Origin: Candidatus Anammoxibacter sp. | GTDB lineage: Bacteria > Planctomycetota > Brocadiia > Brocadiales > Anammoxibacteraceae | Assembly: GCA_021777055.1 (NCBI GenBank) | Contig: JAIQZO010000036.1 | Location: forward strand, 1 to 64,000 | DNA: 64,000 bases | Direction of reading: 5' to 3' | Shown here: positions 47,993 through 55,652 of the stretch, one piece after another | Position numbering within the stretch: position 1 is the stretch's first letter | Layout of the letters: each line of letters starts with the position of its first letter | Position numbers and translations under genes: made by a program | The notes under the pieces: generated by a model | Database searches by the model: none | The model's input: only the letters and a program-made list of their open reading frames with translations | Told to the model about the DNA's origin: nothing

Positions 47993-48580
47993 TCATTTAT
48001 CATCATCTTTTTCAGAAAGTATCTCTGGATTGCAAAATTTTCTATAAATCAGGTTAGCAATCCTCTCTATACCTTTAATACTATCGCCATATTCTTTTAG
48101 GTTGCTTTTAAATGCATCTATATTATCGAAATTTTTCGCAATATATTGAGCAACGAACGTCTCCGCTGTTAAATAATTAATCTCAGGCCCTTTATCATAA
48201 ATGTCCTGAGATATTTTGTATGCGACCATATCTGTTATGGCCTTTAAAGAAATATCCTTTGTCGCACTAATCTGTTCCTTAACAGAACTGAAATCAGGAG
48301 AAGTTTTATAATAGTGATCATATATTTTATGGGCAATGGACTCTATCCCCTTCATACCATCACCCTCTTCCACCAAAGATAACCGAAGCTCTTCCAAACT
48401 ATTATAGTTTTCAGAGATGGATTGCGCCACAGACTCCTCAGCGGCAACATAATTTCTACCTGGACTTATGTTGTACGGCCCTTTACGTATCTGGTAAGCC
48501 ACAAGATCCGTTATAATCTTTAACGATATGTCTGTTAAATCCCTTATTATTCTTTTTATTTCCTGGGCAGTTAATTTCAT
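47993..48580 (-). CDS. hypothetical protein with internal duplication
   Basis: A 195-residue protein of unknown family. It contains two tandem copies of about 78 residues. The first runs from ISLKIITDLVAYQIRKGPY to GMKGIESIAHKIYDHY, and the second from ISLKAITDMVAYKISQDIY to SIKGIERIANLIYRKF. Both are predicted helical with a conserved Gly-Pro and NYxxAE core. There is no signal peptide or membrane segment. It is preceded by the divergent small gene at 48855 and follows the FHA-protease on the same strand with a 174-base gap. Confidence 0.6.
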   Translation of the reverse strand: MKLTAQEIKRIIRDLTDISLKIITDLVAYQIRKGPYNISPGRNYVAAEESVAQSISENYNSLEELRLSLVEEGDGMKGIESIAHKIYDHYYKTSPDFSSVKEQISATKDISLKAITDMVAYKISQDIYDKGPEINYLTAETFVAQYIAKNFDNIDAFKSNLKEYGDSIKGIERIANLIYRKFCNPEILSEKDDDK

Positions 48581-48772
48581 GCTGAGAGCTCATTCCGAAA
48601 GGAAGGTAAACTACAATTAAGATTTAAATTCTACTATACTTATAAACCAATTTCATCAATATTTTGATGTTTTATTGTTTTGTAAAAAGTGGTAAAGCTT
48701 GTATAATTTATCCGAGTTAGTACTAAATTCATTATCGCAATTTTAATCCACCCATAGCGATTAAGATTATAT

Positions 48773-48790
48773 GGACAAAGTTGTTTGTCC
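48773..48790 (+). promoter_or_regulatory. short hairpin in intergenic spacer
   Basis: GGACAAA pairs with TTTGTCC across GTTG, within the divergent 48581-48854 gap, about 65 bases before the small gene at 48855. Role unknown. Confidence 0.25.
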
Positions 48791-48854
48791 GTAACTATTA
48801 CTTCGATACAAAGATCTCTCTAAACAGACAAATTTTTATAAATTAACAGGAAAA

Positions 48855-49112
48855 ATGGATAAGCAATACTCAAACTACCAGAAAAAAGTAATAAAAGGTT
48901 ATTATGACAATAACGAAACCATTAAGCTACAGAAACTTAGTGAGCTTGTAACCAATTTATATCTAGAAACCAGTGATAAAAAGATAGAAAATGGATGGAA
49001 AAGGATAAACAAGATGCTCATTGATTTAAAGGTGAATGAATACCAGATTGAACGTATCATGGAAGAGAAAGATCTTGAATTGCTTTCTAAAAAGATTTCA
49101 ACACTATTTTAA
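48855..49112 (+). CDS. small charged hypothetical protein
   Basis: An 85-residue, Lys/Glu-rich, all-helical protein without a recognised family. It starts M-D-K-Q-Y after ACAGGAAAA, a fair ribosome-binding site. The 3' end is 32 bases before the DNA glycosylase gene on the same strand, so the two are probably co-transcribed. Its coding status rests on codon pattern, the ribosome-binding site and this spacing. Confidence 0.55.
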   Translation: MDKQYSNYQKKVIKGYYDNNETIKLQKLSELVTNLYLETSDKKIENGWKRINKMLIDLKVNEYQIERIMEEKDLELLSKKISTLF

Positions 49113-49144
49113 ATAAAACTCCACTTATTAAAGTATAAAAAAAG

Positions 49145-49957
49145 ATGGCAAAATTAAAAACAGATTGCTTTAACCTAGAATACACACTTGAGTGTGGTCA
49201 GATCTTCAGGGTCAACAAGCAGGATGGATGGTATTATGTCAACGCCATGGACAAACTCATAAAGATTAGACAGAATGGCGATACAATAGAATATTTCGGC
49301 GCAAATAAACCATTTATAACAAATTTTTTCTCCTTAGACGTCCCGTTAAAAAAGATCATTAAAGAGATAAACAGAGACGATAACATGAAACTGGCGACAA
49401 AAGAGTATGAAGGGCTACGCCTAATTCGCCAGCATCCATGGGAATGCCTGGTCTCTTTTATATTTTCGGCAGCATCAAACATACCCAGAATCAAGTCATG
49501 CGTGGACGGAGTGTCAAAATATTTTGGGAAGAAAATCACGGTTGGAGATTTCGAAAGCTATACGTTCCCCGGTTGCGGCGAGATTAATGACACCCAAAAA
49601 CTAGAAAAAGCAAGGCCCGGTTTCAGAGGAAAATACGTTTATGAAGCAAGCGCAAGTATAAATGAAAACCACCTGGAATCTTTGAGATCAATGCCATATG
49701 AAGAGGCAAAAAATGTCCTTAAAGAGATAAAGGGAGTCGCAGACAAGGTTGCAGATTGTGTACTACTCTTTTCACTTGATTTCATGGAGGCTTTTCCGGT
49801 TGACACATGGATTAACAGGATAATGCAGGAACTATATTTTGAGAACAATCCCGTACCTAAAAAAGAGATCCGCACATTTGCCGACGAATATTTTGGAAGG
49901 TATGCAGGGTATGCACAACAATATCTGTTTATGCACGCAAGAAACAGGACTAAGTAA
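49145..49957 (+). CDS. ogg: 8-oxoguanine DNA glycosylase (OGG1-like)
   Basis: Excises 8-oxoguanine from DNA and nicks the abasic site. The 270-residue protein has the N-terminal YTLECGQIFRVN typical of OGG1-type enzymes, WECLVSFIFSAASNIPRI near 98-115, and the helix-hairpin-helix region IKGVADKVADCVLLFSLDFM near 196-215 containing the catalytic Lys (ADKVAD). The catalytic Asp is in EAFPVDTWI near 217-225. The C-terminus GYAQQYLFMHAR fits the family. It is one of few DNA repair genes in the window. Confidence 0.92.
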   Translation: MAKLKTDCFNLEYTLECGQIFRVNKQDGWYYVNAMDKLIKIRQNGDTIEYFGANKPFITNFFSLDVPLKKIIKEINRDDNMKLATKEYEGLRLIRQHPWECLVSFIFSAASNIPRIKSCVDGVSKYFGKKITVGDFESYTFPGCGEINDTQKLEKARPGFRGKYVYEASASINENHLESLRSMPYEEAKNVLKEIKGVADKVADCVLLFSLDFMEAFPVDTWINRIMQELYFENNPVPKKEIRTFADEYFGRYAGYAQQYLFMHARNRTK

Positions 49958-50135
49958 CATATCAAACGAAACCCTAATCTCTATGGAATCTTTTAAGAAA
50001 ATCTTTTAAGGATAATAAATGAATAGGTTATGTAGATTTCTTATTAACATTCAACTTGCAACATGTTAAAAGGAAAATAAAGGCTTTCATCCCAATAAAA
50101 CACAAGAAGAAAAAGCTACGCCATCTTCTCTATCA

Positions 50136-50396
50136 ATGAATACGCCTGATATTGAAACTAAGCAAAAAGAGAATAATGATATAGGTGCTGATAAGTCGGT
50201 TGCTTACTACAAAGAAGCAGCTTTGAAAGATACTGCTTTTGCACAATTTAAGCTGTGAGTTAGGTATCATAAAGGAGAATGGGTACCAGAAAACAAAGGC
50301 AAAGCATTTAGGTGGTTTAAAAAATCTGCAGGCCAAGGAAATGAAGATGCCCTTACATGGTTAGGATATCATCACGAAAAAGGCTTAGCAAAATGA
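50136..50396 (+). pseudogene. Sel1-like repeat protein remnant with in-frame TGA
   Basis: An 86-codon frame encoding Sel1-like repeats: SVAYYKEAALKDTAFAQFKL, then a TGA at 50256, then VRYHKGEWVPENKGKAFRWF and KKSAGQGNEDALTWLGYHHE-KG. In Sel1 repeats the position of the TGA is normally Gly, so a GGA-to-TGA change would explain it. No signal peptide or full-length protein can be restored from upstream. It precedes the first attC candidate and may have been the first cassette of the array. Confidence 0.7.
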
Positions 50397-50515
50397 TATC
50401 CAAAACTTCCTCATAAAATAGGATATAATTGGGGACAGTTTAATACAAATATGGACTGCGCCGTTTTAAGATAAAAAAACTTTAGCCAATGAATGAATAA
50501 ATAGTGAGAAATTGA

Positions 50516-50644
50516 TGATAACAAAATGATTGAGCTGATACCTAAGGCCAGGGCATTTTTTAATCTGTTGTCATTGATTTGAATTTTTCTTTTATTTCGA
50601 CTATTACGTCCCTTGTTCGGCCCTGCTCATCATTGGAGTTATGT
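50516..50644 (+). other. candidate attC site (attC-A0), 129 bases
   Basis: Integron-type recombination site before the Nudix cassette. R'' is TGATAAC (50516-50522) and R' is GTTATGT (50638-50644). Inside, AATGATTGAGC (50525-50535) pairs with GCTCATCATT (50625-50634) with a single extra base, as required for extrahelical bases in attC, and CAGGGC (50549-50554) pairs with GCCCTG (50620-50625). The length is close to the long attC sites of Vibrio arrays. The call is by eye, not by a covariance model. Confidence 0.6.
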
Positions 50645-50675
50645 ATAGTTAAGAGCTCTCTCCTGAATTAAATAA

Positions 50676-51128
50676 ATGAAAAACGAAAAGTTTTTAGAAA
50701 TTATAGATTCAACTCCGTTAGTCTCAATAGACTTAATCGTCGAAGGGAAGAATGAAAATTATTTATTGGGAAAACGCATTAATAGGCCTGCAAAGGGATA
50801 CTGGTTTGTTCCAGGAGGAAGAATAAGAAAAAATGAAACGTTAAGTGATGCATTTATAAGAATATCATCTATCGAGCTCGGCATTGAACTCGATTATTCT
50901 AAAGCAGTATTGCTTGGTGCGTATGATCATATATATGAAGATAATTTTCATTCAAGAAACTGTATAAATACTCATTACGTAGCACTAGGTTACAAAGTGA
51001 GTATTTCAGATGATGCTTTGCTTAAAATCGACGACCAACACTCAGAAATTAAATGGTGGTCAAAATATGACCTGCTCAAAAATACCAATGTTCATAACAA
51101 TACAAAAAACTATTTTAAGAACACATAA
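50676..51128 (+). CDS. gmm: Nudix hydrolase, GDP-mannose mannosyl hydrolase type
   Basis: A 150-residue Nudix protein. The box reads GGRIRKNETLSDAFIRISSI-ELGIEL near 47-72, which is the GDP-mannose mannosyl hydrolase variant in which one conserved Glu is replaced (R-I-x-x-x-E-L-G). SFHSRNCINTHYVALGY near 87-104 also matches that family. It would hydrolyse GDP-mannose or a similar nucleotide sugar. It starts 32 bases after attC-A0, and its stop codon lies inside the R'' box of the next site, the usual layout of a gene cassette. No neighbouring mannose genes are present, so the annotation depends on the protein alone. Confidence 0.82.
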   Translation: MKNEKFLEIIDSTPLVSIDLIVEGKNENYLLGKRINRPAKGYWFVPGGRIRKNETLSDAFIRISSIELGIELDYSKAVLLGAYDHIYEDNFHSRNCINTHYVALGYKVSISDDALLKIDDQHSEIKWWSKYDLLKNTNVHNNTKNYFKNT

Positions 51129-51198
51129 CAAACCAGTCAACTTCGCACGCTTCGCGTACTGGGCGAGCTAATGCGCGCCGCTTAGCTTGGCATTAGAT
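51123..51198 (+). other. candidate attC site (attC-A1), 76 bases
   Basis: R'' ACATAAC (51123-51129) overlaps the Nudix stop, and the R'-like box is ATTAGAT (51192-51198), where G is expected first. Typical inner elements are GTCAAC and GCTTAG, and the surroundings resemble class 1 cassette ends (..TTAGCTTGGCATTAGATG). ACATAAC is the exact complement of GTTATGT at the left end of this cassette, as expected for a single excised cassette. Confidence 0.65.
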
Positions 51199-51222
51199 GA
51201 TTAATAAATGGGCATATAGAGC

Positions 51223-51756
51223 ATGAAAGATGAAGAGCGTAGATTATTCGAAAGCTTAGAGGCTCTCCGCGACTCAGCTTGGAATGAATACGCCCAATGC
51301 ATCACATATAAATGGAAAATGTGTATAACAATATGGACACAATTAGCAGCTTTAATTTATCTAAATCTATTAGAACCAGCAAAGGCATTACAAGACTGTC
51401 ATGTATTTTTACTTGGTGTTGTATTAATCATTTTGCACTTTTTATAGCAAGGGAGTTTGATGAAGTCAAACGATTCTGATCCTTTAAAAATGCATGAGGC
51501 AGAGAATTAGATGCGCGAAATGGTAAATTTAAGTTTTTAGCCACCAACGCGAAAGTTTCCTGCTTTTGACCAATGGTCCCATATTATTTATGTAACAATT
51601 ACAATTATTCTAACCATTATGGTAATTTCACTTAATCACGATTTAAACGAATCAACTAATAAAGAAGAACAAACAACCATTAACGTAATATCACCGAACA
51701 AATCACCCCAGCCGACCGCTAACGCGGGCGGCAGAGTTCAACCATTAGCGTATTAA
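51223..51756 (+). pseudogene. broken cassette gene for small membrane protein
   Basis: The intact first part encodes MKDEERRLFESLEALRDSAW and a hydrophobic segment ending VFLLGVVLIILHFL. After that, coding-like sequence continues only in other frames, with stops near 51446, 51510 and 51540. It includes HIIYVTITIILTIMVISLNH and ends SPNKSPQPTANAGG. A helical cytoplasmic N-terminus and two membrane segments are likely for the original protein. The SPQPTA ending is translated attC sequence, often seen in cassette proteins. Several frameshifts or stops make it non-functional. Confidence 0.65.
51693..51750 (+). other. candidate attC site (attC-A2), 58 bases
   Basis: R''-like ACCGAAC (51693-51699) and R'-like ATTAGCG (51744-51750). 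The middle forms a 9-bp stem with one mismatch: GCCGACCGC and GCGGGCGGC around TAAC. It is GC-rich relative to its surroundings. Both boxes deviate from consensus, so it may be inactive. Confidence 0.45.
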
Positions 51757-51820
51757 AATACCTTGTGGTTACATTAACCAGTAGATTAATGTGTTAATCA
51801 AAAAAAAAAGAATTATTTAA

Positions 51821-52573
51821 ATGGAAGAACATGAAAAACATATTCAAGCACTTATCAAATTACATCTCGGTATGGAAAGACAAGGCCCAGGTGATACAAA
51901 CTATTCAAACTATATACTTTCGCTGATTAAAGAGTTACCAGCAAATCCACGCATAGCTGATATGGGTTGCGGTGCTGGCGCGGGAACAATATTACTGTCG
52001 GACAGATTTAAATCAAAGGTACGGGCAGTAGACTTCTCGCGAGAATTTCTAAATGAGCTGATAAATCGAGCAAAACAGAGAGGACTTGAACATTTAGTAG
52101 AAGAGATCGAAAGCAACATGGGGAGTCTTGATTGGAAACCAGAAACCATTGATCTGCTTTGGTCCGAGGGCGCCGCTTATAACTTGACATTTGCAGGTGC
52201 ATTGAAAGCATGGCGACCATTGATGGCCGCTAATGGAATTGCTGTTATTTCGGAAATGAACTATTTCACAAGTGAAGTGCCGGAATCAGTACAAGTTTAT
52301 TGGCAAAATGCCTACCCTACCATCAGTAGTGAATCAGAGAACTCAAATCATGCAAATTCATCAGGTTTTGAGGTTTTAGGAATTCACCGTTTGCCATCAA
52401 AGGCTTAGTGGGATAATTACTATGGACCACTTAGAGAAAACATGAACTCTTTCAAGCACTCGGGAGACAGAATCATGCAATCCGTTATTAAGGAAACAGG
52501 AGAAGAAATGAAGCTCTTTGAAGAGTATGAGAAACATTACGGATATTCTTTTTATATCATGAGAGCGGTGTAG
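51821..52573 (+). pseudogene. SAM-dependent methyltransferase with amber mutation
   Basis: Class I methyltransferase of about 250 residues. The SAM-binding motif is IADMGCGAGAGTILL near 46-60, then VRAVDFSREFLNEL near 68-81, and LLWSEGAAYNL near 111-121. The frame stops at TAG (52406-52408) after HRLPSKA, but continues in frame with WDNYYGPLRENMNSFKHSGD to a second stop at 52571. The TAG replaces what is probably Trp in a KAWWDNYYGPL-type motif, so a TGG-to-TAG change is likely. The first 195 residues could still be made. It is a cassette gene between attC-A2 and attC-A3. Confidence 0.75.
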
Positions 52574-52575
52574 TG

Positions 52576-52642
52576 ATATAACGCTTACCATATCCACTGG
52601 TACGGGAGCAAAAAGCCGCGCCCCACAGTCCAATCGTTATAC
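52576..52642 (+). other. candidate attC site (attC-A3), 67 bases
   Basis: R'' ATATAAC (52576-52582), directly after the extended methyltransferase stop, and R' GTTATAC (52636-52642), complementary at six of seven positions. Inside, ACTG..GGG and CCC..CAGT form a stem around AGCAAAAAGCCG. Box complementarity and position are convincing. Confidence 0.65.
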
Positions 52643-52677
52643 AACTTCAATCTTAATAGAAGCGAGAGCAGAATCAA

Positions 52678-53211
52678 ATGTCTAAACTTTTGCAAATTGC
52701 ACAACTTGGTCATCCAATCCTTCGGCAACGTGCATCAGAGGTAGCTGATTGGCTTTGTCCCGAAATTCAATGTCTTGTTGAGGATATGTTACTGACAGTA
52801 GCGGATGCTAACGGGGCAGGAATTGCCGCCCCTCAGGTATATGTCAGCAAGCGGATTTTTATTGTTGCCTCTAATCCAAGTTACCGTTATCCAAACGCCC
52901 CCAAGATGGATCCAACACTAATAATCAATCCAGAAATTACTTGGAAGTCTGATGAAATCAACAACGATTGGGAAGGATGTCTCAGCATCCCTGGAGTTCG
53001 TGGGTTGGTACCGCGACATAAATCTATACGGATTGCGTATACAACTCAACACGGAGACCATGTTGAACATGAATACTCCGGTTTTATCTCAAGAGTCTTC
53101 CAGCATGAGTTCGATCACCTTGAAGGTGTCGTATTTCTTGACCAACTAGACTCGACAAAAAACATTGTTATGGAAAAAGAGTGGCTTAAACGGATTGCGG
53201 GGAAACAGTAA
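52678..53211 (+). CDS. def: peptide deformylase (cassette copy)
   Basis: Removes the formyl group from the initiator Met of new proteins. The 177-residue protein has all three metalloprotease motifs: GAGIAAPQV near 46-54, EGCLSIPG near 99-106, and QHEFDHLEG near 142-150 with the His and Glu ligands. The order and spacing match type I deformylases. It begins 36 bases after attC-A3. A chromosomal def normally pairs with fmt, and none is here, so this is probably an extra, cassette-borne copy. Extra deformylases can affect tolerance to deformylase inhibitors; that role is not shown here. Confidence 0.9.
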   Translation: MSKLLQIAQLGHPILRQRASEVADWLCPEIQCLVEDMLLTVADANGAGIAAPQVYVSKRIFIVASNPSYRYPNAPKMDPTLIINPEITWKSDEINNDWEGCLSIPGVRGLVPRHKSIRIAYTTQHGDHVEHEYSGFISRVFQHEFDHLEGVVFLDQLDSTKNIVMEKEWLKRIAGKQ

Positions 53212-53248
53212 ACTGCACTCGGAATTTAAACCAATTGATCTCAATGTG

Positions 53249-53280
53249 ATATAAGCCAATGATGTGATCACCCATTGGCC
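53249..53280 (+). other. decayed attC or terminator hairpin after def
   Basis: ATATAAG resembles the R'' box of attC-A3 with AAC changed to AAG. It is followed by GCCAATG and CATTGGC pairing around the palindrome GTGATCAC. No R' box is evident nearby. It could be the remains of the def cassette attC or simply a terminator. Confidence 0.4.
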
Positions 53281-54045
53281 GGTCATCCATGAATAAGTAT
53301 TTCAGACAATTTCCCAGTTATTTAAGTTATAAGTATAGTTTATAGTAACACCGAAATTTCCCGATTTTATATTCTCGCAAAACCAGTTGATTTATGATTT
53401 CAAGGGTTTGCTTTATTACAAATCAATGTGTGTCCACTGCTTTATAAGACATCAAAGATAAGAATCCATAATGCGTCAAAGCCGCAATCAAAACACAGAA
53501 TACAGGAGTCAGGAGACAGAATTCAGAATAAAGCATAGGTTTGTGCTTGTTTTACAATATTACTAATATTATTAACTAAATATCAGATATCCTGCAACCC
53601 TTCATGCAATTTTGTACCCTGTAAACTGAACCGCAAATTTGCTTTAAAATTGTTTATTGTGATAGTATATATAGTACTAATAGTTTCTACACAAGCACGG
53701 ATAGAATTCTTACCGTCATACGAATTTACTTTAATTAAAATACATATATACTGTATATCAATATTAATTATTTCGATTATTATTTATAAAGGCAAAGCAA
53801 CTTTTTCATAGAAACTTAGTTTCCTTCTGATGGTAAATGTCACATAAAAGCGTAACTTGAGACTAAAAGAGCCAAGTAGCAGAATTCACTAAAATAACGA
53901 CAGGCGGTGATAATCGCCAGACATCTCGCAGATTGGTCAAAAATGACTATAGTTTCTTTTGCTATAACCAATCAGAAATACGCTTTATAATAAATTGGTC
54001 GTAATAGTAAATCTAAACTAACTTTAAAATTTGGAAAATAATAGT
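53281..54045. other. intergenic region, no gene
   Basis: About 760 AT-rich bases with no credible gene. A weak stem-loop at 53931-53973 pairs GATTGGT with ACCAATC and contains TATAG/CTATA. AATAGTAAAT near 54003 recurs near 55536. Confidence 0.4.
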
Positions 54046-55377
54046 ATGAAAATAGAAAGAGAACTCAGTGCGTTAGAAACTAGCTTTATTGCTTCACAAC
54101 CAAATATTAATATTGCAGTAATTGAGGTGTCAGGGAAAATCGAGGCAGAAACCATGTCTAAGTCAGTGACTCTATTGATGAAACGATATCCCTCTTTTAG
54201 GAAAAATACCAGCAGTCATAATGCTCCATTTCATTGGGTTGAAATTAATAAACCACCCACTTTCCGTGTTGTAGAAAGTGATAGTTGGAAGTTGGTAGCA
54301 GAAGAGGAATTAAGAAATCATTTTAAGTTAGGGACACAAACTCATCTTTGGCGTGCAACGCTTGTTAAATTAACGAAAAATCCTCAATCACACGTCCTGC
54401 TTTTTATGTATGAGCATGGAATCGCTGACGGTATGAGTAAAGTAATATTGGTCAATACGTTATTAAACTACTATACCCTTTTGACCAAAGGTAAGCATTT
54501 AGTAGTAAATAGCCTTCCTGCACATCAGAGTGTACTTGAATATCAAAGATTAAACCCAAACCGTGTGATTCGGCAAGAGGATGTTGATCTTCTCATTCAG
54601 GAGGTAACAGAACACAACAAATCCTGGAAATCTAGCATATTGTCAGGTCACTCAACACAAAGTCCCCCTAATGATGAGACAAATGGCTTTCTTTGTGTTG
54701 ATGGGGATAGTTATAAATTAAAACAAATGGTTACTGCCGCCAGAAAGTATCAAACAACGGTCGGTTTGGTTTTGTTAACCTCAGCAGCATGGGCAATGGC
54801 AAAACTGGATAGACTTCATAGGCTAAAAGAGGCTAAAGAGAAATTTTGCGTTGATATAAATATGGACATCAATGAAAGAATGAGAGTCGTTCCCGCTCTT
54901 GGAAATGAACATATTCAACTCTTTATCAGTATGATTCCACTGAAACTTAATGTTGATGACCGAGATTCCTTTTGGCAATCAGCCTTTAAAATTAGTAAAC
55001 AAGTGCATAAAAAAATCTCCATGTCCCATAACTATCAAATGGTTTTAGAACACCAAGAAAAGATTGGCGAACCTTACTGGAAAGCAGACGCAAATTTCTC
55101 ATCTATGGGACGAAATCCATTTTCTTCCAAATACGATAACATAGAGGTGAAAAAGATGCACCACATTGGATCAAAATGGAGTCCATTTTTTGGACGTTTT
55201 GTTTTTCTATCTCAATCCGTTTCATCAATAGGGTACGATCTGGTGTATGAACAAATGGACCATGAAAACGCCAAGCAGATCATGTCGATGTGGAGTGGTT
55301 TGACAGAGATATCCGGAGATTTAAATGAAGAATACACTTTCGCTGAATTTCTGAACATGAAAGTAGATCCGATCTAA
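54046..55377 (+). CDS. condensation-domain-like acyltransferase
   Basis: A 443-residue protein with the fold of NRPS condensation domains and alcohol acyltransferases. The catalytic HxxxDG motif is EHGIADGMS near residue 130, with the expected His and Asp. LSALETSFIAS near the start and SSMGRNPF near 350 (the DFG-like region) match the family. No adenylation or carrier domain is attached, so it is a free-standing acyltransferase such as PapA or AATase types that make esters or amides. The ATG at 54046 is preferred to the TTG at 54031. No NRPS/PKS genes are nearby. Confidence 0.75.
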   Translation: MKIERELSALETSFIASQPNINIAVIEVSGKIEAETMSKSVTLLMKRYPSFRKNTSSHNAPFHWVEINKPPTFRVVESDSWKLVAEEELRNHFKLGTQTHLWRATLVKLTKNPQSHVLLFMYEHGIADGMSKVILVNTLLNYYTLLTKGKHLVVNSLPAHQSVLEYQRLNPNRVIRQEDVDLLIQEVTEHNKSWKSSILSGHSTQSPPNDETNGFLCVDGDSYKLKQMVTAARKYQTTVGLVLLTSAAWAMAKLDRLHRLKEAKEKFCVDINMDINERMRVVPALGNEHIQLFISMIPLKLNVDDRDSFWQSAFKISKQVHKKISMSHNYQMVLEHQEKIGEPYWKADANFSSMGRNPFSSKYDNIEVKKMHHIGSKWSPFFGRFVFLSQSVSSIGYDLVYEQMDHENAKQIMSMWSGLTEISGDLNEEYTFAEFLNMKVDPI

Positions 55378-55427
55378 TAAACTATCAAAAAGCGGAGTAA
55401 ATAAAAAATAATTAAAAGGATAAAACT

Positions 55428-55574
55428 ATGTCTAAAATTAAAATTCTCTCGTGGAACGTTGAGCATTTCAAGTCTGATAAACAGACCGAGATCGCAAATA
55501 TAATTAAAAGTTATGATCCTGATATTTTTGGTATAATAGTAAATGTAGATTTACTATATCTTGTTAACACTTGA
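55428..55574 (+). pseudogene. truncated endonuclease/exonuclease/phosphatase gene
   Basis: AAAAGGATAAAACT precedes the ATG, and the 48-residue product starts MSKIKILSWNVEHFKSDKQT, continuing to YDPDIFGII. These match the N-terminus of the DNase I-like EEP family (K-I-x-S-W-N-V). Homology stops abruptly at GII, where the sequence runs into a 9-bp inverted repeat ATAGTAAAT/ATTTACTAT. The catalytic remainder is absent, so it is non-functional. Confidence 0.75.
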
Positions 55575-55652
55575 AGAAGCCTCCTATATGATTATCAGAC
55601 CTTGAAAGTTGATCATAACATTCGGATTACTTTCAAAGCCTTCATGCAATGA

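Noticed and set aside
50256..52408. Reassigned stop codons (TGA as Gly, TAG as Trp)
   Set aside because: TAA, TAG and TGA all end intact genes elsewhere in the window; point mutations in decaying cassettes explain both.
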